Part shown: one piece after another, positions 21,014 through 29,459 of the stretch
Numbering within the stretch: the stretch's first letter is position 1
Layout: the number at the start of each line of letters is the position of its first letter
Assembly: GCA_030674475.1 (NCBI GenBank)
Contig: JAUSCZ010000035.1
Coordinates: 138,682-190,996, forward strand
From: Candidatus Omnitrophota bacterium
Lineage (GTDB): Bacteria; Omnitrophota; Gorgyraeia; Gygaellales; UBA12090
Length of the DNA: 52,315 nt
Direction: 5' to 3'
The notes under the pieces: generated by a model
The model's database searches: none
Told to the model about the DNA's origin: nothing
Seen by the model: the letters and a program-made list of their open reading frames with translations, nothing else
Translations under genes and position numbers: made by a program

Positions 21014-22177
21014 TCATATCTTCTTTAACCAGCTTTCCAGTTTATCTATTCCTTTTTTGATGGTATCTAAATTCAAGGCAAAGCTCAAACGGATATACTC
21101 ATCACAGCCAAAGCCATCCCCGGGGATCACCGCCACCTGAGCCTCATTCAAAAGGCGCGTTGAGAAATCCTGGGATTTGAGGCCGGTTTTGGAGATATCG
21201 CAGAAAAGATAAAACGCCCCCGCGGGGCGGACATAACTTAAAGAAGGGATTTTATCTATCCGGCTGATCAGGTAATCCCGCCTCACCTGAAATTCCTCGC
21301 GCATCTTTTTGGTCCATTCATCCGGATAAGTCAAGGCCGAAAGAGCGGCCTTTTGCGAGATTGAACAAGGGTTAGAGGTAGAATGATCCTGAAGATTTTT
21401 CACCGCCTCTGCCAGTTCAAGCGGCCCGGCGAAATAACCGATACGCCAGCCGGTCATCGAATAGGCCTTAGATACGCCGTTTACGGTAAAGGCGCGCTTA
21501 TAGATTTCGCTATTCAGACTAGCGATTGAGATATGCTTCAAGCCGTCATATATTAATTTTTCGTATATCTCATCAGAGATAACATATATATTACGCGCGA
21601 CGCACAAGTCAGCGATATCCTCCAACTCCTGGCGATCATAGACCGCTCCGGTCGGATTAGAGGGGCTGTTAAGAATCAGCAGTTTTGTTTGCGCGCGCAG
21701 GGCTTCTTTGATTTCCTTAGCGGTAATCTTGAAAGAATTTTCTTTCCTTCCTTGAATAAAGCGGCTTACCCCGCCGGCAAGCTTAACCATTTCCGGATAG
21801 CTCACCCAGTAAGGCAGGCCCATGATAACTTCATCACCTTCATTAATAAGCGCCAATATGATATTGAACAGGCAGTGCTTGGCCCCCGAGCACACAATAA
21901 TCTGCTCCGGAGAATACTGAAGATTATTTTCTTTCTTGAATTTTTCCTGGATGGCTTTCTTTAATTCTGGCGTGCCGGTAGAAGGGGTATATTTGGTAAA
22001 TCCGCTTCGAATAGCCTCAATAGCTGAGGCCTTAATAAAATCCGGGGTGTCAAAATCAGGTTCACCCGCGCCAAAACTCACCACATCTAAACCTTCCAGA
22101 CGCAGTTTATTGGCTAAAGCGGTAATCCGTAAGGTGGAGGAAGGACTCAAATCTTTAACTCTATTGGAAAGAAACAT
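21014..22177 (-). CDS. Class I aminotransferase, aspartate aminotransferase-like
   Basis: This PLP enzyme of 387 residues, fold type I, has the N-terminal VVSFGAGEPDFDTP, cofactor-binding YWVSYPEM, NSPSNPTGAVY, DEIYEKLIYD and the Schiff-base Lys237 in VNGVSKAYSMTGWRIGYF, then the carboxylate-binding Arg near YIRLSFALN. The pattern fits aspartate aminotransferases of subgroup I-gamma, which interconvert aspartate/2-oxoglutarate and oxaloacetate/glutamate. That suits the neighbouring malate dehydrogenase and hydro-lyase genes. It follows the alpha operon after a spacer filled with a hairpin array, so it may be read through from rplQ. Confidence 0.85.
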   Translation of the reverse strand: MFLSNRVKDLSPSSTLRITALANKLRLEGLDVVSFGAGEPDFDTPDFIKASAIEAIRSGFTKYTPSTGTPELKKAIQEKFKKENNLQYSPEQIIVCSGAKHCLFNIILALINEGDEVIMGLPYWVSYPEMVKLAGGVSRFIQGRKENSFKITAKEIKEALRAQTKLLILNSPSNPTGAVYDRQELEDIADLCVARNIYVISDEIYEKLIYDGLKHISIASLNSEIYKRAFTVNGVSKAYSMTGWRIGYFAGPLELAEAVKNLQDHSTSNPCSISQKAALSALTYPDEWTKKMREEFQVRRDYLISRIDKIPSLSYVRPAGAFYLFCDISKTGLKSQDFSTRLLNEAQVAVIPGDGFGCDEYIRLSFALNLDTIKKGIDKLESWLKKI

Positions 22178-22185
22178 TATAAAAA

Positions 22186-22255
22186 ATAGTTTATAGCTGA
22201 TAGCTTACGGTTGATAGCAATAAAAACAAACTATAAACTATAAACTATAAACTAT
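22186..22255. repeat. Inverted heptad array ATAG x5 / CTAT x4 between rplQ and the aminotransferase gene
   Basis: ATAG words start at 22186, 22193, 22200 and 22214, with a degenerate ACGG at 22207, all on a 7-nt grid. After a 13-nt loop, CTAT words start at 22231, 22238, 22245 and 22252. The ends give a perfect 12-bp stem AATAGTTTATAG/CTATAAACTATT. The array runs into the first base of the rplQ stop codon. Confidence 0.85.
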
Positions 22256-22791
22256 TAAAGGGAGTCTCTTTCTTTCTTAAAGAAACCGCGCAGGCCTCCG
22301 AAGAATTTCTTAGAAGGTTCTTTTTTCTCGGGCGCTTTGGGTTTTTCTTCAACTTTATGGGCATGCGGCTTTTCTTCAGGATGCGCCGGATGCGGCAAAG
22401 ATACCGCTGAGTGCTTTTGTTTTTTCGGCTTAACTGATTTCTCGGTAAGCTCTAAAATAGCCATCTGCGCGCCGTCTCCCCGGCGAGAACCTAATTTCAA
22501 AACCCGGGTATAACCGCTGTTTTTATCCTTGAATAAAGACGCGGTCTCGGTAAATAGCCGCTTGACCAATTTGTGGTCGCAAAGCGTCTTATAGGCCTGA
22601 CGCCTGGCGGCAAGTGTTTGACTTTTAGCCAAGGTTATCAAATGCTCAACTATAGAGGCGGCAGCCTTAGCCTTATCATGGGTAGTCTTTATAGACTGAT
22701 TTATGATTAGGGCGCGAGCCATGGAATTAAGGGTAGCTTTTCTATAACTGCTGAATCTTCCAAAACGATTAGTTTTTATTTTATGTCGCAT
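22255..22791 (-). CDS. rplQ: 50S ribosomal protein L17 with C-terminal extension
   Basis: The core (residues 1-118) is standard bacterial L17: MRHKIKTNRFGRFSSYRKATLNSM, the tRNA-exit-side helix region and SGYTRVLKLGSRRGDGAQMAILEL. About 60 further residues, rich in Lys, Pro, His and Glu and ending in GGLRGFFKKERDSL, extend beyond the usual end and look disordered. L17 sits near the polypeptide exit tunnel, so the tail could reach the ribosome surface. It is the last gene of the alpha operon, after rpoA. A CTCCCGAGC..GCGAGGG module supplies the ribosome site. Confidence 0.95.
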   Translation of the reverse strand: MRHKIKTNRFGRFSSYRKATLNSMARALIINQSIKTTHDKAKAAASIVEHLITLAKSQTLAARRQAYKTLCDHKLVKRLFTETASLFKDKNSGYTRVLKLGSRRGDGAQMAILELTEKSVKPKKQKHSAVSLPHPAHPEEKPHAHKVEEKPKAPEKKEPSKKFFGGLRGFFKKERDSL

Positions 22792-22845
22792 ACGCCCTCG
22801 CTTTGCTCGGGAGTAACCAGAGGCCAGATTTTTTCTGGTTATTGG
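22792..22845. repeat. Ribosome-site module plus short heptad array (CCAG x2 / CTGG-TTGG x2) before rplQ
   Basis: Read on the minus strand, a two-by-two array of CCAG/CTGG words around a short A/T loop (22817-22845) is followed by CTCCCGAGCAAAGCGAGGG and then the rplQ ATG. The array abuts the rpoA stop codon. The GAGGG end acts as the Shine-Dalgarno. Confidence 0.8.
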
Positions 22846-23838
22846 TTACTTCTGTTTTAACTTCTTCAAATCAATCTTCATCCCCATGCTAAGACCCATG
22901 CCGGCAAGCAGTTCCTTAACCTCAGTTAAAGATTTCCTTCCGAAATTACGCAGAGACAACATTTCATCTTCGGTCTTCTTAACCAAATCAGAAATTAACT
23001 TAATCCCTTCCTCCCTAAAACAGTTGGATGATCTCACTGAAAGCTCTAATTCTGAGATAGGAAGCCTTAACTTCTCATAGAAGGAAATTTCCTCAGAGCT
23101 CATCTGCGGCTCTTCCTCTATCTCTTCTTCGGGAAGTTTACCGAATCCCACAAACACATCCAGATGTCTTTGCAGGATATTCGAGGCGTAAAGAAGGGCA
23201 TCTTTAGGATTCATCGCCCCATTAGTCCAAATCTCCAGGATTAAACGATCGTAATCAGTCCTCTGGCCGACGCGGGTATTTTCAGTAGAGAAAGCTACCT
23301 TGATTACGGGGCTAAATATGGAATCAATGGCGATAACTCCGATGGGTTGATCTTCTTTCTTATTTAATTCCGCGGAATAATAACCCCTGCCCTTAGCCAC
23401 TTCCATTTCCAACGAAAAATCTACATCGCGGGTCAAAGCGGCGATATGCAGATCACGGTTAATTACCTCTATAGTCTCATCGGTTTCTATATCTTTGGCG
23501 GTTATATTCCCCTTCTTGTTCTTCTTGATGCTGATCGTCTTGGGAGTCTTTGAATTAGAACGAAGCACCAGCCTCTTGATGTTTAATATAATCTCCGTCA
23601 CATCTTCGGCGACTCCCGGGATAACGGTAAACTCATGCTGAACCTGGGCAAATCTGACGCTGGTAACCGCCGCTCCTTCTATAGAAGACAGAAGCATTCT
23701 TCTTAAAGAATTTCCTAAGGTAACTCCGTATCCTCTCTCAAAAGGCTCGGCGCTGAATTTACCGTAAGTATTAGTATAGGTAGACTCATCGCACTCAAGC
23801 CTTTTGGGCATCTGGAAATCTCTCCATTTAATTCCCAT
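22846..23838 (-). CDS. rpoA: DNA-directed RNA polymerase subunit alpha
   Basis: The 330-residue alpha subunit is complete. The N-terminal dimerisation domain includes EPFERGYGVTLGNSLRRMLLSSIEGAAVTSVR, the second insert domain follows, and the C-terminal DNA/activator-binding domain shows ELSVRSSNCFREEGI and LRNFGRKSLTEVKELL with helix-hairpin-helix character. A short acidic linker joins the two (PEEEIEEEPQ). The start has a strong GAGGAGT ribosome site. It stands between rpsD and rplQ as in classical alpha operons and supplies the assembly platform for the beta subunits encoded 20 kb upstream. Confidence 0.97.
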   Translation of the reverse strand: MGIKWRDFQMPKRLECDESTYTNTYGKFSAEPFERGYGVTLGNSLRRMLLSSIEGAAVTSVRFAQVQHEFTVIPGVAEDVTEIILNIKRLVLRSNSKTPKTISIKKNKKGNITAKDIETDETIEVINRDLHIAALTRDVDFSLEMEVAKGRGYYSAELNKKEDQPIGVIAIDSIFSPVIKVAFSTENTRVGQRTDYDRLILEIWTNGAMNPKDALLYASNILQRHLDVFVGFGKLPEEEIEEEPQMSSEEISFYEKLRLPISELELSVRSSNCFREEGIKLISDLVKKTEDEMLSLRNFGRKSLTEVKELLAGMGLSMGMKIDLKKLKQK

Positions 23839-23867
23839 ATCTTTACTCCTCGCTTTTTGTAATTTTA

Positions 23868-24503
23868 TTACTTAGAATATAACTCCACTATCAGCTGTTC
23901 TTCAATCGGCATACGGATGTCTTCTTTCTCCGGAAGCCGCAATACCTTGGCGGAAAACTTTTCCCCATCCACGCCAAGCCAGGCAGGCCTGGAGCGCTCA
24001 GCGGCGATTTTCAAATTCTGGCGTAAAATTTCCAACCCTTTTGATTTGGCCTTAATCTCTATCTCATCGCCGCTTTTAATCGAATAAGAAGGCACGGTAA
24101 CCCTCTGACGATTAACTTTTGTCCAGCCATGGGATACCATTTGCCGGGCCTGATCCCGGGAAAGAGCAAAACCCGCCTGATACAACACATTGTCTAAACG
24201 TCTTTCCAGAAGCTGTAAAAGTATCTTTCCGGTAATACCCTTAGTCCGGGAAGCAATGCTGAAATAACGTTTAAACTGTTTTTCCAGCACCCCATACATT
24301 CTTTTCACCTTCTGCTTTTCCCTTAACTGCACGCCGTAGTTGGAAAGCTTGCCCCCCCTTTTTCCTCCGGCGCCATGCTGGCCGGGAGCATAAGCCCTTC
24401 TACTAAGAGCGCATTTTTCAGTATAGCAGCGCGTTCCTTTAAGAAACAGCTTCAACCCTTCCCTGCGACACAATCTGCAATCCGCACCTGTATATCTTGC
24501 CAT
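23868..24503 (-). CDS. rpsD: 30S ribosomal protein S4, zinc (C+) form
   Basis: The 211-residue S4 binds 16S rRNA early in 30S assembly. The N-terminus has Cys9, Cys12, Cys26 and Cys31 (DCRLC...RCYTEKC), the intact zinc-binding set of the C+ type. The S4 RNA-binding domain is [28 protein letters not shown]. It ends with the normal [12 protein letters not shown]. It may autoregulate the alpha operon as in other bacteria, though no leader structure is recognisable. GAGGAG lies about 12 nt before the ATG. Confidence 0.97.
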   Translation of the reverse strand: MARYTGADCRLCRREGLKLFLKGTRCYTEKCALSRRAYAPGQHGAGGKRGGKLSNYGVQLREKQKVKRMYGVLEKQFKRYFSIASRTKGITGKILLQLLERRLDNVLYQAGFALSRDQARQMVSHGWTKVNRQRVTVPSYSIKSGDEIEIKAKSKGLEILRQNLKIAAERSRPAWLGVDGEKFSAKVLRLPEKEDIRMPIEEQLIVELYSK

Positions 24504-24508
24504 GAATA

Positions 24509-24898
24509 TTATACTCTCCTCTTCTTTTTAGGACGGCACCCGTTATGGGGCATAGGCGTAGTATCTTTAATTAAAGTTATATTTAATCCGGCTGCCTGCA
24601 ATGCCCTAATCGCGGATTCTCTTCCTGAACCCGGACCCTTAACATAAACCTCCAAGTCCTTCATTCCGACATCCCTGGCCTTCTTGGCGGCATCGGTAGC
24701 GGCTATCTGGGCCGCGAAAGGAGTGGCCTTTTTAGAACCGCTGAATCCCACTATCCCGGGGGTAGACCACACCAAAACATTACCCTGCTTATCTGTAATA
24801 CTGATAATGGTGTTATTAAAGCTTGCCAATATATACGCCACTCCCTGAGTGATTCCCCTGGCTATCTTCTTTTTTCTTGCCTTATCTTTTGTTGCCAT
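24509..24898 (-). CDS. rpsK: 30S ribosomal protein S11
   Basis: The 129-residue S11 forms part of the platform of the small subunit near the E site. Family blocks are clear: [66 protein letters not shown] and the basic C-terminus [11 protein letters not shown]. Compared with E. coli it keeps the standard length. It lies between rpsM and rpsD, 5 bp before the latter. The upstream 53-bp spacer contains a half array (CTATAAACTATAAACTAA), and GTGAGGTAAAATG supplies the ribosome site. Confidence 0.97.
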   Translation of the reverse strand: MATKDKARKKKIARGITQGVAYILASFNNTIISITDKQGNVLVWSTPGIVGFSGSKKATPFAAQIAATDAAKKARDVGMKDLEVYVKGPGSGRESAIRALQAAGLNITLIKDTTPMPHNGCRPKKKRRV

Positions 24899-24951
24899 TT
24901 TACCTCACTTTATTCTGGCGATTAACTATAAACTATAAACTAATTATAAGC

Positions 24952-25356
24952 TTATTTGGCCTTGGCCGCCCTTGGTTCTTCTTTTTTCTTTACTGCCGAG
25001 TGTCCGCCTTTACGCGGACCCTTGCGGGTGCGAGCGTTGGTCTTGGTTCGCTGCCCTCTTACCGGAAGGCCTTTCTTATGCCTCAGGCCTCTCCAGGATC
25101 CGATATCCATCAAACGTTTGATATTGGCGGAAATCTCGCGGCGCAAATCTCCTTCAACCTTATATCCGCTTTTCTGAATATAATTATTGATCCTGGAAAC
25201 CTCCTCTTCCGTCAAATCCTTAGTCCGCTTATTGATGTCTATGTTAACTTCTTTCAAAATCTTATTTGACAATGCCCTTCCAATGCCAAAAAGATACATA
25301 AGGGCAATTTCAACGCGTTTTTCCTTAGGTAGGTCTACTCCTAGAATTCTGGCCAT
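24952..25356 (-). CDS. rpsM: 30S ribosomal protein S13
   Basis: The 134-residue S13 sits at the top of the 30S head and contacts P-site tRNA and 23S rRNA. It has [25 protein letters not shown], the helix-two-turn-helix region, [34 protein letters not shown] and a Lys/Ala-rich tail slightly longer than usual ([13 protein letters not shown]). The ribosome site GAGGTAAAATG is provided by the repeated module CGAACGGAGTGAGG. It follows rpmJ after a spacer filled with a heptad array. Confidence 0.97.
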   Translation of the reverse strand: MARILGVDLPKEKRVEIALMYLFGIGRALSNKILKEVNIDINKRTKDLTEEEVSRINNYIQKSGYKVEGDLRREISANIKRLMDIGSWRGLRHKKGLPVRGQRTKTNARTRKGPRKGGHSAVKKKEEPRAAKAK

Positions 25357-25456
25357 TTTACCTCACTCCGTTCGGTAGATTACAGAGAACAGTTTACAGA
25401 GAACAGAAAGATAATTCTCATTACTATAAACCATAAACTATCAACTATAAGCTAAC
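25357..25456. repeat. Ribosome-site module plus heptad array (ACAG x4 / CTAT x4) between rpmJ and rpsM
   Basis: ACAG words start at 25382, 25389, 25396 and 25403; CTAT/CCAT words at 25424, 25431, 25438 and 25445 (plus CTAA at 25452), all on 7-nt grids. In minus-strand RNA, AUAG pairs with CUGU using one G-U wobble, so the arms match in RNA although the words differ. The module ACCGAACGGAGTGAGG precedes the rpsM ATG. Confidence 0.75.
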
Positions 25457-25570
25457 TTATCCCTGTCTCTGTTTATGTTTAGGATTAGTGCAGATAACCC
25501 TTACTACTCCGCATCGCTTAATTATTTTACAGCGGTCGCAAATTCTCTTTACTGAAGATTTTACTTTCAC
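25457..25570 (-). CDS. rpmJ: 50S ribosomal protein L36, zinc (C+) form, GTG start
   Basis: A 37-residue open frame beginning with GTG at 25570 reads [20 protein letters not shown] followed by a basic tail ending KHKQRQG. Cys11, Cys14, Cys27 and His32 are the zinc ligands of C+ L36. GGAAG lies about 6 nt upstream. Position between infA and rpsM is the standard place for rpmJ. The GTG start and small size make it easy to miss. L36 stabilises the 23S rRNA around the L6/L16 region of the large subunit. Confidence 0.95.
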   Translation of the reverse strand: MKVKSSVKRICDRCKIIKRCGVVRVICTNPKHKQRQG

Positions 25571-25650
25571 TGCGCACTTCCTTTTCTAATTAGTTCTTAC
25601 TGAAAAAACCATCAAGAATTTAGTTTCCAGGATTTTTCAGTGGAAACTAA

Positions 25651-25869
25651 TCATTTCACCCTAAAAGTTATCCTGCCTTTGGTTAAATCGTAAGGTGATA
25701 ATTCCATTTTTACTTTATCACCGGGAAGAATCCGAATAAAGTGCATCCGCATCTTACCTGAGACATGGGCTAAAACAACATGGCCATTTTCCAATTCCAC
25801 TCTAAACATCGCGTTCGGCAAAGATTCTTTTACTACCCCCTCAACCTCAATCGCTTCTTCTTTGGCCAT
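25651..25869 (-). CDS. infA: Translation initiation factor IF-1
   Basis: This is a 72-residue single OB-fold protein: [62 protein letters not shown] and the final TFRVK. IF-1 occupies the A site of the 30S subunit during initiation. It lies between map and rpmJ, its usual position, separated from map by 15 bp. All hallmark residues appear intact. Confidence 0.97.
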   Translation of the reverse strand: MAKEEAIEVEGVVKESLPNAMFRVELENGHVVLAHVSGKMRMHFIRILPGDKVKMELSPYDLTKGRITFRVK

Positions 25870-25884
25870 TTTACGTTTTACGGA

Positions 25885-26631
25885 TTAAACCTTAGTCAAT
25901 ATTTCAGGGCCGGCGGCGGTAATCGCCACAGTATGCTCAAAATGAGCGGATTCTAAGCCGTCTTTAGCCAGCGCGGTCCAGCCATTTTCGCTGATTCTCA
26001 CCTGCCAACTGCCGGCGTTAACCATCGGCTCAATCGCTAAAACCATGCCTTCCCGCAGTAGAGGTCCACTATGAGGCTGGCCAAAATTAGGAACCTCAGG
26101 AGGCTCATGCATATCCCTGCCAATACCATGTCCCACGAAATCCCTCACCACGGAAAACCCCTGCGATTCTACATAACTCTGTATGGCCCAGGAAATATCA
26201 AAAAGGCGATTATTCACTTTGGCCTCACGAATGCCCAGCTCCAGGGCCTTTTTCGTTGCCTCTATAAGGCGCCTGGCGCGTCCGCTGATATTGCCTATAG
26301 CAAAGGTAAAGGCGTAATCTGAAAAAAAACCGTTAAGACTGATACCTATATCCAGTTTAAGCAGGTCGCCATCCTTCAGGCATCTGCCCGAAGGTATACC
26401 ATGAACCACTTCTTCATTGAGCGAAGCGCACACACTCGCCGGAAAACCGCGATATCCCTTAAATGCCGGAAGCGCGCCCTCTCTAAGAATCAGCTCCTCG
26501 GCAATCTTATCAATTTCTTCGGTAGATATTCCGGTTTTAATTTTACCGCGTATCTTGTCAACTATCCTGGCCAGCAATACCCCGGCCTCCCGCATTGCCT
26601 TAAGCTCATAAGCTGATTTCGCAGGAATCAT
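25885..26631 (-). CDS. map: Methionine aminopeptidase, type I
   Basis: The 248-residue enzyme removes N-terminal Met from nascent proteins using two metal ions. Metal ligands of the pita-bread fold are visible: Asp in LLKLDIGISLNG and FFSDYAFTF, His in FVGHGIGRDMHEPP, and Glu in MVLAIEPMVNAG and FEHTVAI. The substrate His is in NEEVVHGIPSG. No zinc-finger N-terminal extension (type Ib/Ic) is present. It overlaps the adk 3' end by 26 bp, so the two are translationally coupled, and it precedes infA as in many spc operons. Confidence 0.95.
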   Translation of the reverse strand: MIPAKSAYELKAMREAGVLLARIVDKIRGKIKTGISTEEIDKIAEELILREGALPAFKGYRGFPASVCASLNEEVVHGIPSGRCLKDGDLLKLDIGISLNGFFSDYAFTFAIGNISGRARRLIEATKKALELGIREAKVNNRLFDISWAIQSYVESQGFSVVRDFVGHGIGRDMHEPPEVPNFGQPHSGPLLREGMVLAIEPMVNAGSWQVRISENGWTALAKDGLESAHFEHTVAITAAGPEILTKV

Positions 26632-27274
26632 TTACCTTTAAAAATTTTAATATGCCTGCTATTACTTTGTCCGCCTCATTATCCGCGGATATATGAAGCA
26701 ACTTACCCTTATGAGAATAATAAGCCACAACCGGAGCTGTCAGCCGCTCATACACCTGGAGCCGGTTTTTTATAGTCGCTTCACTGTCATCAGGGCGCTG
26801 GTAAAGCTCCCCGCCACAGGCGTCACAGACGCCTTGTTTATTAGAGGGCGCGTTAATCAAATGGTAAACCGCCTGACAACTTTTGCATATCCTGCGCCCG
26901 GTAAGGCGTTTAATAATAGTATTCTCGCTTGTTTCTAAGTATATAACCGAATAATCCAACAAACCATTACTATTAAAAAACTCATCCAGAGACTCTGCCT
27001 GGGCAAGATTGCGGGGAAAGCCGTCTAGGATAAATCCTTCTTTTGTATCATCACAAGACAACCGCTCCCGGGCCATCCTGGTTACCAGATTATCCGGAAC
27101 CAACTCGCCGCGCTCCACATATTTAGCCGCCTCCTGCCCTAAAGAAGTATTGGTCTTAATCGCCTCTCGCAGGATATCCCCTGTGGATATATGAACTATC
27201 TTTAATCTTTGGCTTAAAGTTTTCGCCTGGGTGCCCTTACCCGCGCCCGGCGGCCCCAGAAGGATGATTATCAT
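26606..27274 (-). CDS. adk: Adenylate kinase, long-lid zinc form
   Basis: The 222-residue enzyme catalyses AMP + ATP = 2 ADP. It has the P-loop GPPGAGKGTQ (7-16), the NMP-binding STGDILREAI and LVPDNLVTRMARERL, and FILDGFPRN with the AMP-binding Arg. The LID domain carries Cys130, Cys133, Cys150 and Cys153 (CKSC, CDAC), the four-Cys zinc site seen in Gram-positive-type adenylate kinases. It lies between secY and map as in the spc operon of many bacteria. Confidence 0.97.
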   Translation of the reverse strand: MIIILLGPPGAGKGTQAKTLSQRLKIVHISTGDILREAIKTNTSLGQEAAKYVERGELVPDNLVTRMARERLSCDDTKEGFILDGFPRNLAQAESLDEFFNSNGLLDYSVIYLETSENTIIKRLTGRRICKSCQAVYHLINAPSNKQGVCDACGGELYQRPDDSEATIKNRLQVYERLTAPVVAYYSHKGKLLHISADNEADKVIAGILKFLKVNDSCEISL

Positions 27275-27303
27275 TATAGTACACCGTTAAATTAGTTTTT
27301 GAG

Positions 27304-27374
27304 CAATAGAGCATTAGACCGCAATTGAGCTTTTGCTTGTCTATTGTTCTATTGTCTATTGCTCAATTGCTCTG
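27304..27374. repeat. 71-bp repeat, copy 1 (adk-secY spacer), octad array CAATA/TATTG
   Basis: This block differs at one base from 28780-28850 on the other side of secY. Internally CAATA-type words (left arm) and TATTG-type words (right arm) recur at about 8-nt steps and are inverted relative to each other, so the block can fold into a long hairpin. It is followed at 27377-27408 by a second potential stem using GCGCGCTGT and ACAGCGCGC. Confidence 0.9.
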
Positions 27375-27408
27375 CGCGCTGTCTATTAAAAATTAATTTA
27401 ACAGCGCG

Positions 27409-28749
27409 CTACCGTCGGCCATGAATACGTCCGCTCTTGATAAAACCTTCGTAGTTACGCATCAAAAGCTGAGATTCAATCTGCTTAAGGGTGTCCAGCA
27501 TTACTCCGACCACAATAAGAATACCTGTTCCGCCGAAGAATGAAGCAACTAAATAAGGAACTTTGAGGGTAGCCATTACGAAATCCGGCAAAATAGCAAT
27601 AACCGCGATAAATATCGCTCCGGCTAAAGTAATCCTGGTCATTACAAAATCCAGAAACTCCGTAGTGGGCGATCCCGGCCTGATCCCGGGGATAAAACCA
27701 CCGTATTTTTTTAAATTATCCGAGATATCTTTGGGATTAAAAACAATAGCCGTGTAAAAATAGCAAAAGAAGATTATCAAAAGAGCGTACATTATGGTAT
27801 AGACTATATGCCCGCGCATAAGGAAATTAGACATTCTCTGGAATGCCGGATTGGGAATGAAAGAAGCCAGAGTTGCCGGAAACATAATAATAGATTGGGC
27901 AAAGATGATCGCGATAACCCCTGAGGTGTCTACCTTTAGAGGTATGTAGGTTGACTGTCCGCCAAAGACCTTTCTTCCCACCACTCGTCTGGCATATTGC
28001 ACCGGAATCTTACGCTGGCCCTGAGTAACAAAGATAACCGCCAAAACCACAAATACCAGCAAAGCCGCCATAACCACCAGAGTCGCCGGATGAAGCTGAC
28101 GGGTTTTAGGTGAAACATACATAATTAACTGCTGAACAGCCGCTGGGATGCTCGAAATAATCCCGGCGGTAATAATCAAAGAAATCCCGTTGCCGATACC
28201 CCTTTCCTGGACCTGCTCGCCTAACCACATAATAAAAATAGTGCCGGTAGTCAGGGTAATCACGGTAATGAATCTAAAGCCTAATCCCGGGTCAGTCACA
28301 ATACTTAAGCCCTCTAAAAGCCTTCCCGGATGCTCCAGCCATAAGGCGATAAAATATGACTGAATTATGGCCAGGCCCACCGTGGCATAACGGGTATACT
28401 GATTTATCTTTTGATGTCCGGCTCTTCCTTCTTTAGAAATTTTTTCCAGGGCCGGAATAACCGCGGTTAAGAGCTGAATTATAATCGAACTGGAGATATA
28501 AGGCATTATCCCCAGGGCGAAGATAGTCAATTTTTCCAAAGAACCCCCGGAAAACATATTCATAATGCCTAAGATTGACCCGCCCTGGCTTTTGGCAATT
28601 TGGGCAAAGAACTCAGCTAAGGCCTGAGAATCAATTCCGGGAACAGGGATAAAGCCGCCTACGCGGTAAACCGCTATTAAGGCCAAGGTAATTATAACCT
28701 TGTGTTTTAAATCCTGAATCTTAAATATATTCTTAAAAGCTCCCAGCAT
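27409..28749 (-). CDS. secY: Preprotein translocase subunit SecY
   Basis: The 446-residue channel subunit of the Sec translocon has ten hydrophobic helices. Recognisable blocks are YRVGGFIPVPGID (TM1 and plug approach), FALGIMPYISSSIIIQLLT (TM2), LGEQVQERGIGNGISLIIT, RRVVGRKVFGGQSTYIPLKVD (cytosolic loop C5 with conserved Arg) and GIRPGSPTTEFLDFVM. The length and the ten-helix layout are normal for bacterial SecY. It lies between rplO and adk and is flanked on both sides by nearly identical 71-bp repeats. Confidence 0.97.
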   Translation of the reverse strand: MLGAFKNIFKIQDLKHKVIITLALIAVYRVGGFIPVPGIDSQALAEFFAQIAKSQGGSILGIMNMFSGGSLEKLTIFALGIMPYISSSIIIQLLTAVIPALEKISKEGRAGHQKINQYTRYATVGLAIIQSYFIALWLEHPGRLLEGLSIVTDPGLGFRFITVITLTTGTIFIMWLGEQVQERGIGNGISLIITAGIISSIPAAVQQLIMYVSPKTRQLHPATLVVMAALLVFVVLAVIFVTQGQRKIPVQYARRVVGRKVFGGQSTYIPLKVDTSGVIAIIFAQSIIMFPATLASFIPNPAFQRMSNFLMRGHIVYTIMYALLIIFFCYFYTAIVFNPKDISDNLKKYGGFIPGIRPGSPTTEFLDFVMTRITLAGAIFIAVIAILPDFVMATLKVPYLVASFFGGTGILIVVGVMLDTLKQIESQLLMRNYEGFIKSGRIHGRR

Positions 28750-28779
28750 TGTGAGTTATTGAGTTTGTGAACAATAGAA

Positions 28780-28850
28780 CAATAGAGCATTAGACCGCAA
28801 TTGAGCTTTTGTTTGTCTATTGTTCTATTGTCTATTGCTCAATTGCTCTG
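28780..28850. repeat. 71-bp repeat, copy 2 (rplO-secY spacer), octad array CAATA/TATTG
   Basis: This copy is identical to the one at 27304-27374 except one C/T change. Left words CAATA at 28772 and 28780 and CATTA at 28788; right words TATTG at 28818, 28826 and 28833 and AATTG at 28841. The following stretch ATTAAAAATTAA.TTAACAGCGC (28890-28911) is also shared with copy 1 and includes the 3' end of rplO. Confidence 0.9.
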
Positions 28851-28896
28851 TGCGTCGGTCAGACTTCGTCGCCCAGACGAGCTGTCTTATTAAAAA

Positions 28897-29337
28897 TTAA
28901 ATTAACAGCGCACTCCCGCCGGCCTTTTTTATTCTTTCACCGGCACCCTTAGAAAACTTATGGGCCTTGACCGTCAAAGGATGAGTTAAATCACCATCCC
29001 CCAGTATCTTTACCAAACCCATGGCATCTTCTATTAAACCACTCTTGAGTAGTGAGTCCGCGTCTACAATCGAATCTTTGGGAAATCTATTTAAGCTATT
29101 GATATTTACTATCTGATAGTTATTTCTTTTACGATGGTTGAAACCCCTTTTGGGAATCCTGCGAATCAAGGGAGATTGGCCTCCCTCAAATCCAAGATAA
29201 AAATCCCTTCCCGAACGAGACCTTTGCCCTTTATGGCCGCGAGTTGAAGTTTTTCCGTGTCCTGAGCCCGGGCCGCGGCCTACCAGTTTTTTTCTTTTTT
29301 TAGCGCCTTTTACTGATATTAGTGCGTTTAAAGCCAT
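28897..29337 (-). CDS. rplO: 50S ribosomal protein L15
   Basis: The 146-residue L15 has the Gly/Lys-rich N-terminal extension that threads into 23S rRNA ([23 protein letters not shown]), [12 protein letters not shown] and the C-terminal globular part ([32 protein letters not shown]). The last codons GGSALLI lie within sequence shared with the secY 3' end. In most bacteria rpmD (L30) precedes rplO; here the preceding gene is rpsE with a repeat-filled spacer, and no L30 frame is present. Confidence 0.96.
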   Translation of the reverse strand: MALNALISVKGAKKRKKLVGRGPGSGHGKTSTRGHKGQRSRSGRDFYLGFEGGQSPLIRRIPKRGFNHRKRNNYQIVNINSLNRFPKDSIVDADSLLKSGLIEDAMGLVKILGDGDLTHPLTVKAHKFSKGAGERIKKAGGSALLI

Positions 29338-29459
29338 TTTCCCTCACTTCCTGCCTGCTCAGCAGGCAGGCGTTCGGAAGATTACAGATTACAGATAACA
29401 GATAAAATAATTCTTTATTACTGTTCTCTATCAACTATCAACTATCAACTATCACCTGT
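29338..29459. repeat. Composite repeat between rpsE and rplO (module, CCTGCCTGC palindrome, heptad array)
   Basis: From the rplO start outward come the ribosome-site sequence GTGAGGG, the palindrome CCTGCCTGCT-AGCAGGCAGG (29350-29370), then ACAG words at 29384, 29391 and 29398 and CTGT/CTAT words at 29421, 29428, 29435, 29442, 29449 and 29456, all at 7-nt steps. The right arm enters the last codons of rpsE. Confidence 0.75.

Noticed and set aside
29338-29437. Hidden short rpmD gene between rpsE and rplO
   Set aside because: Both strands are repeat sequence; no L30 motif or ribosome site is present.
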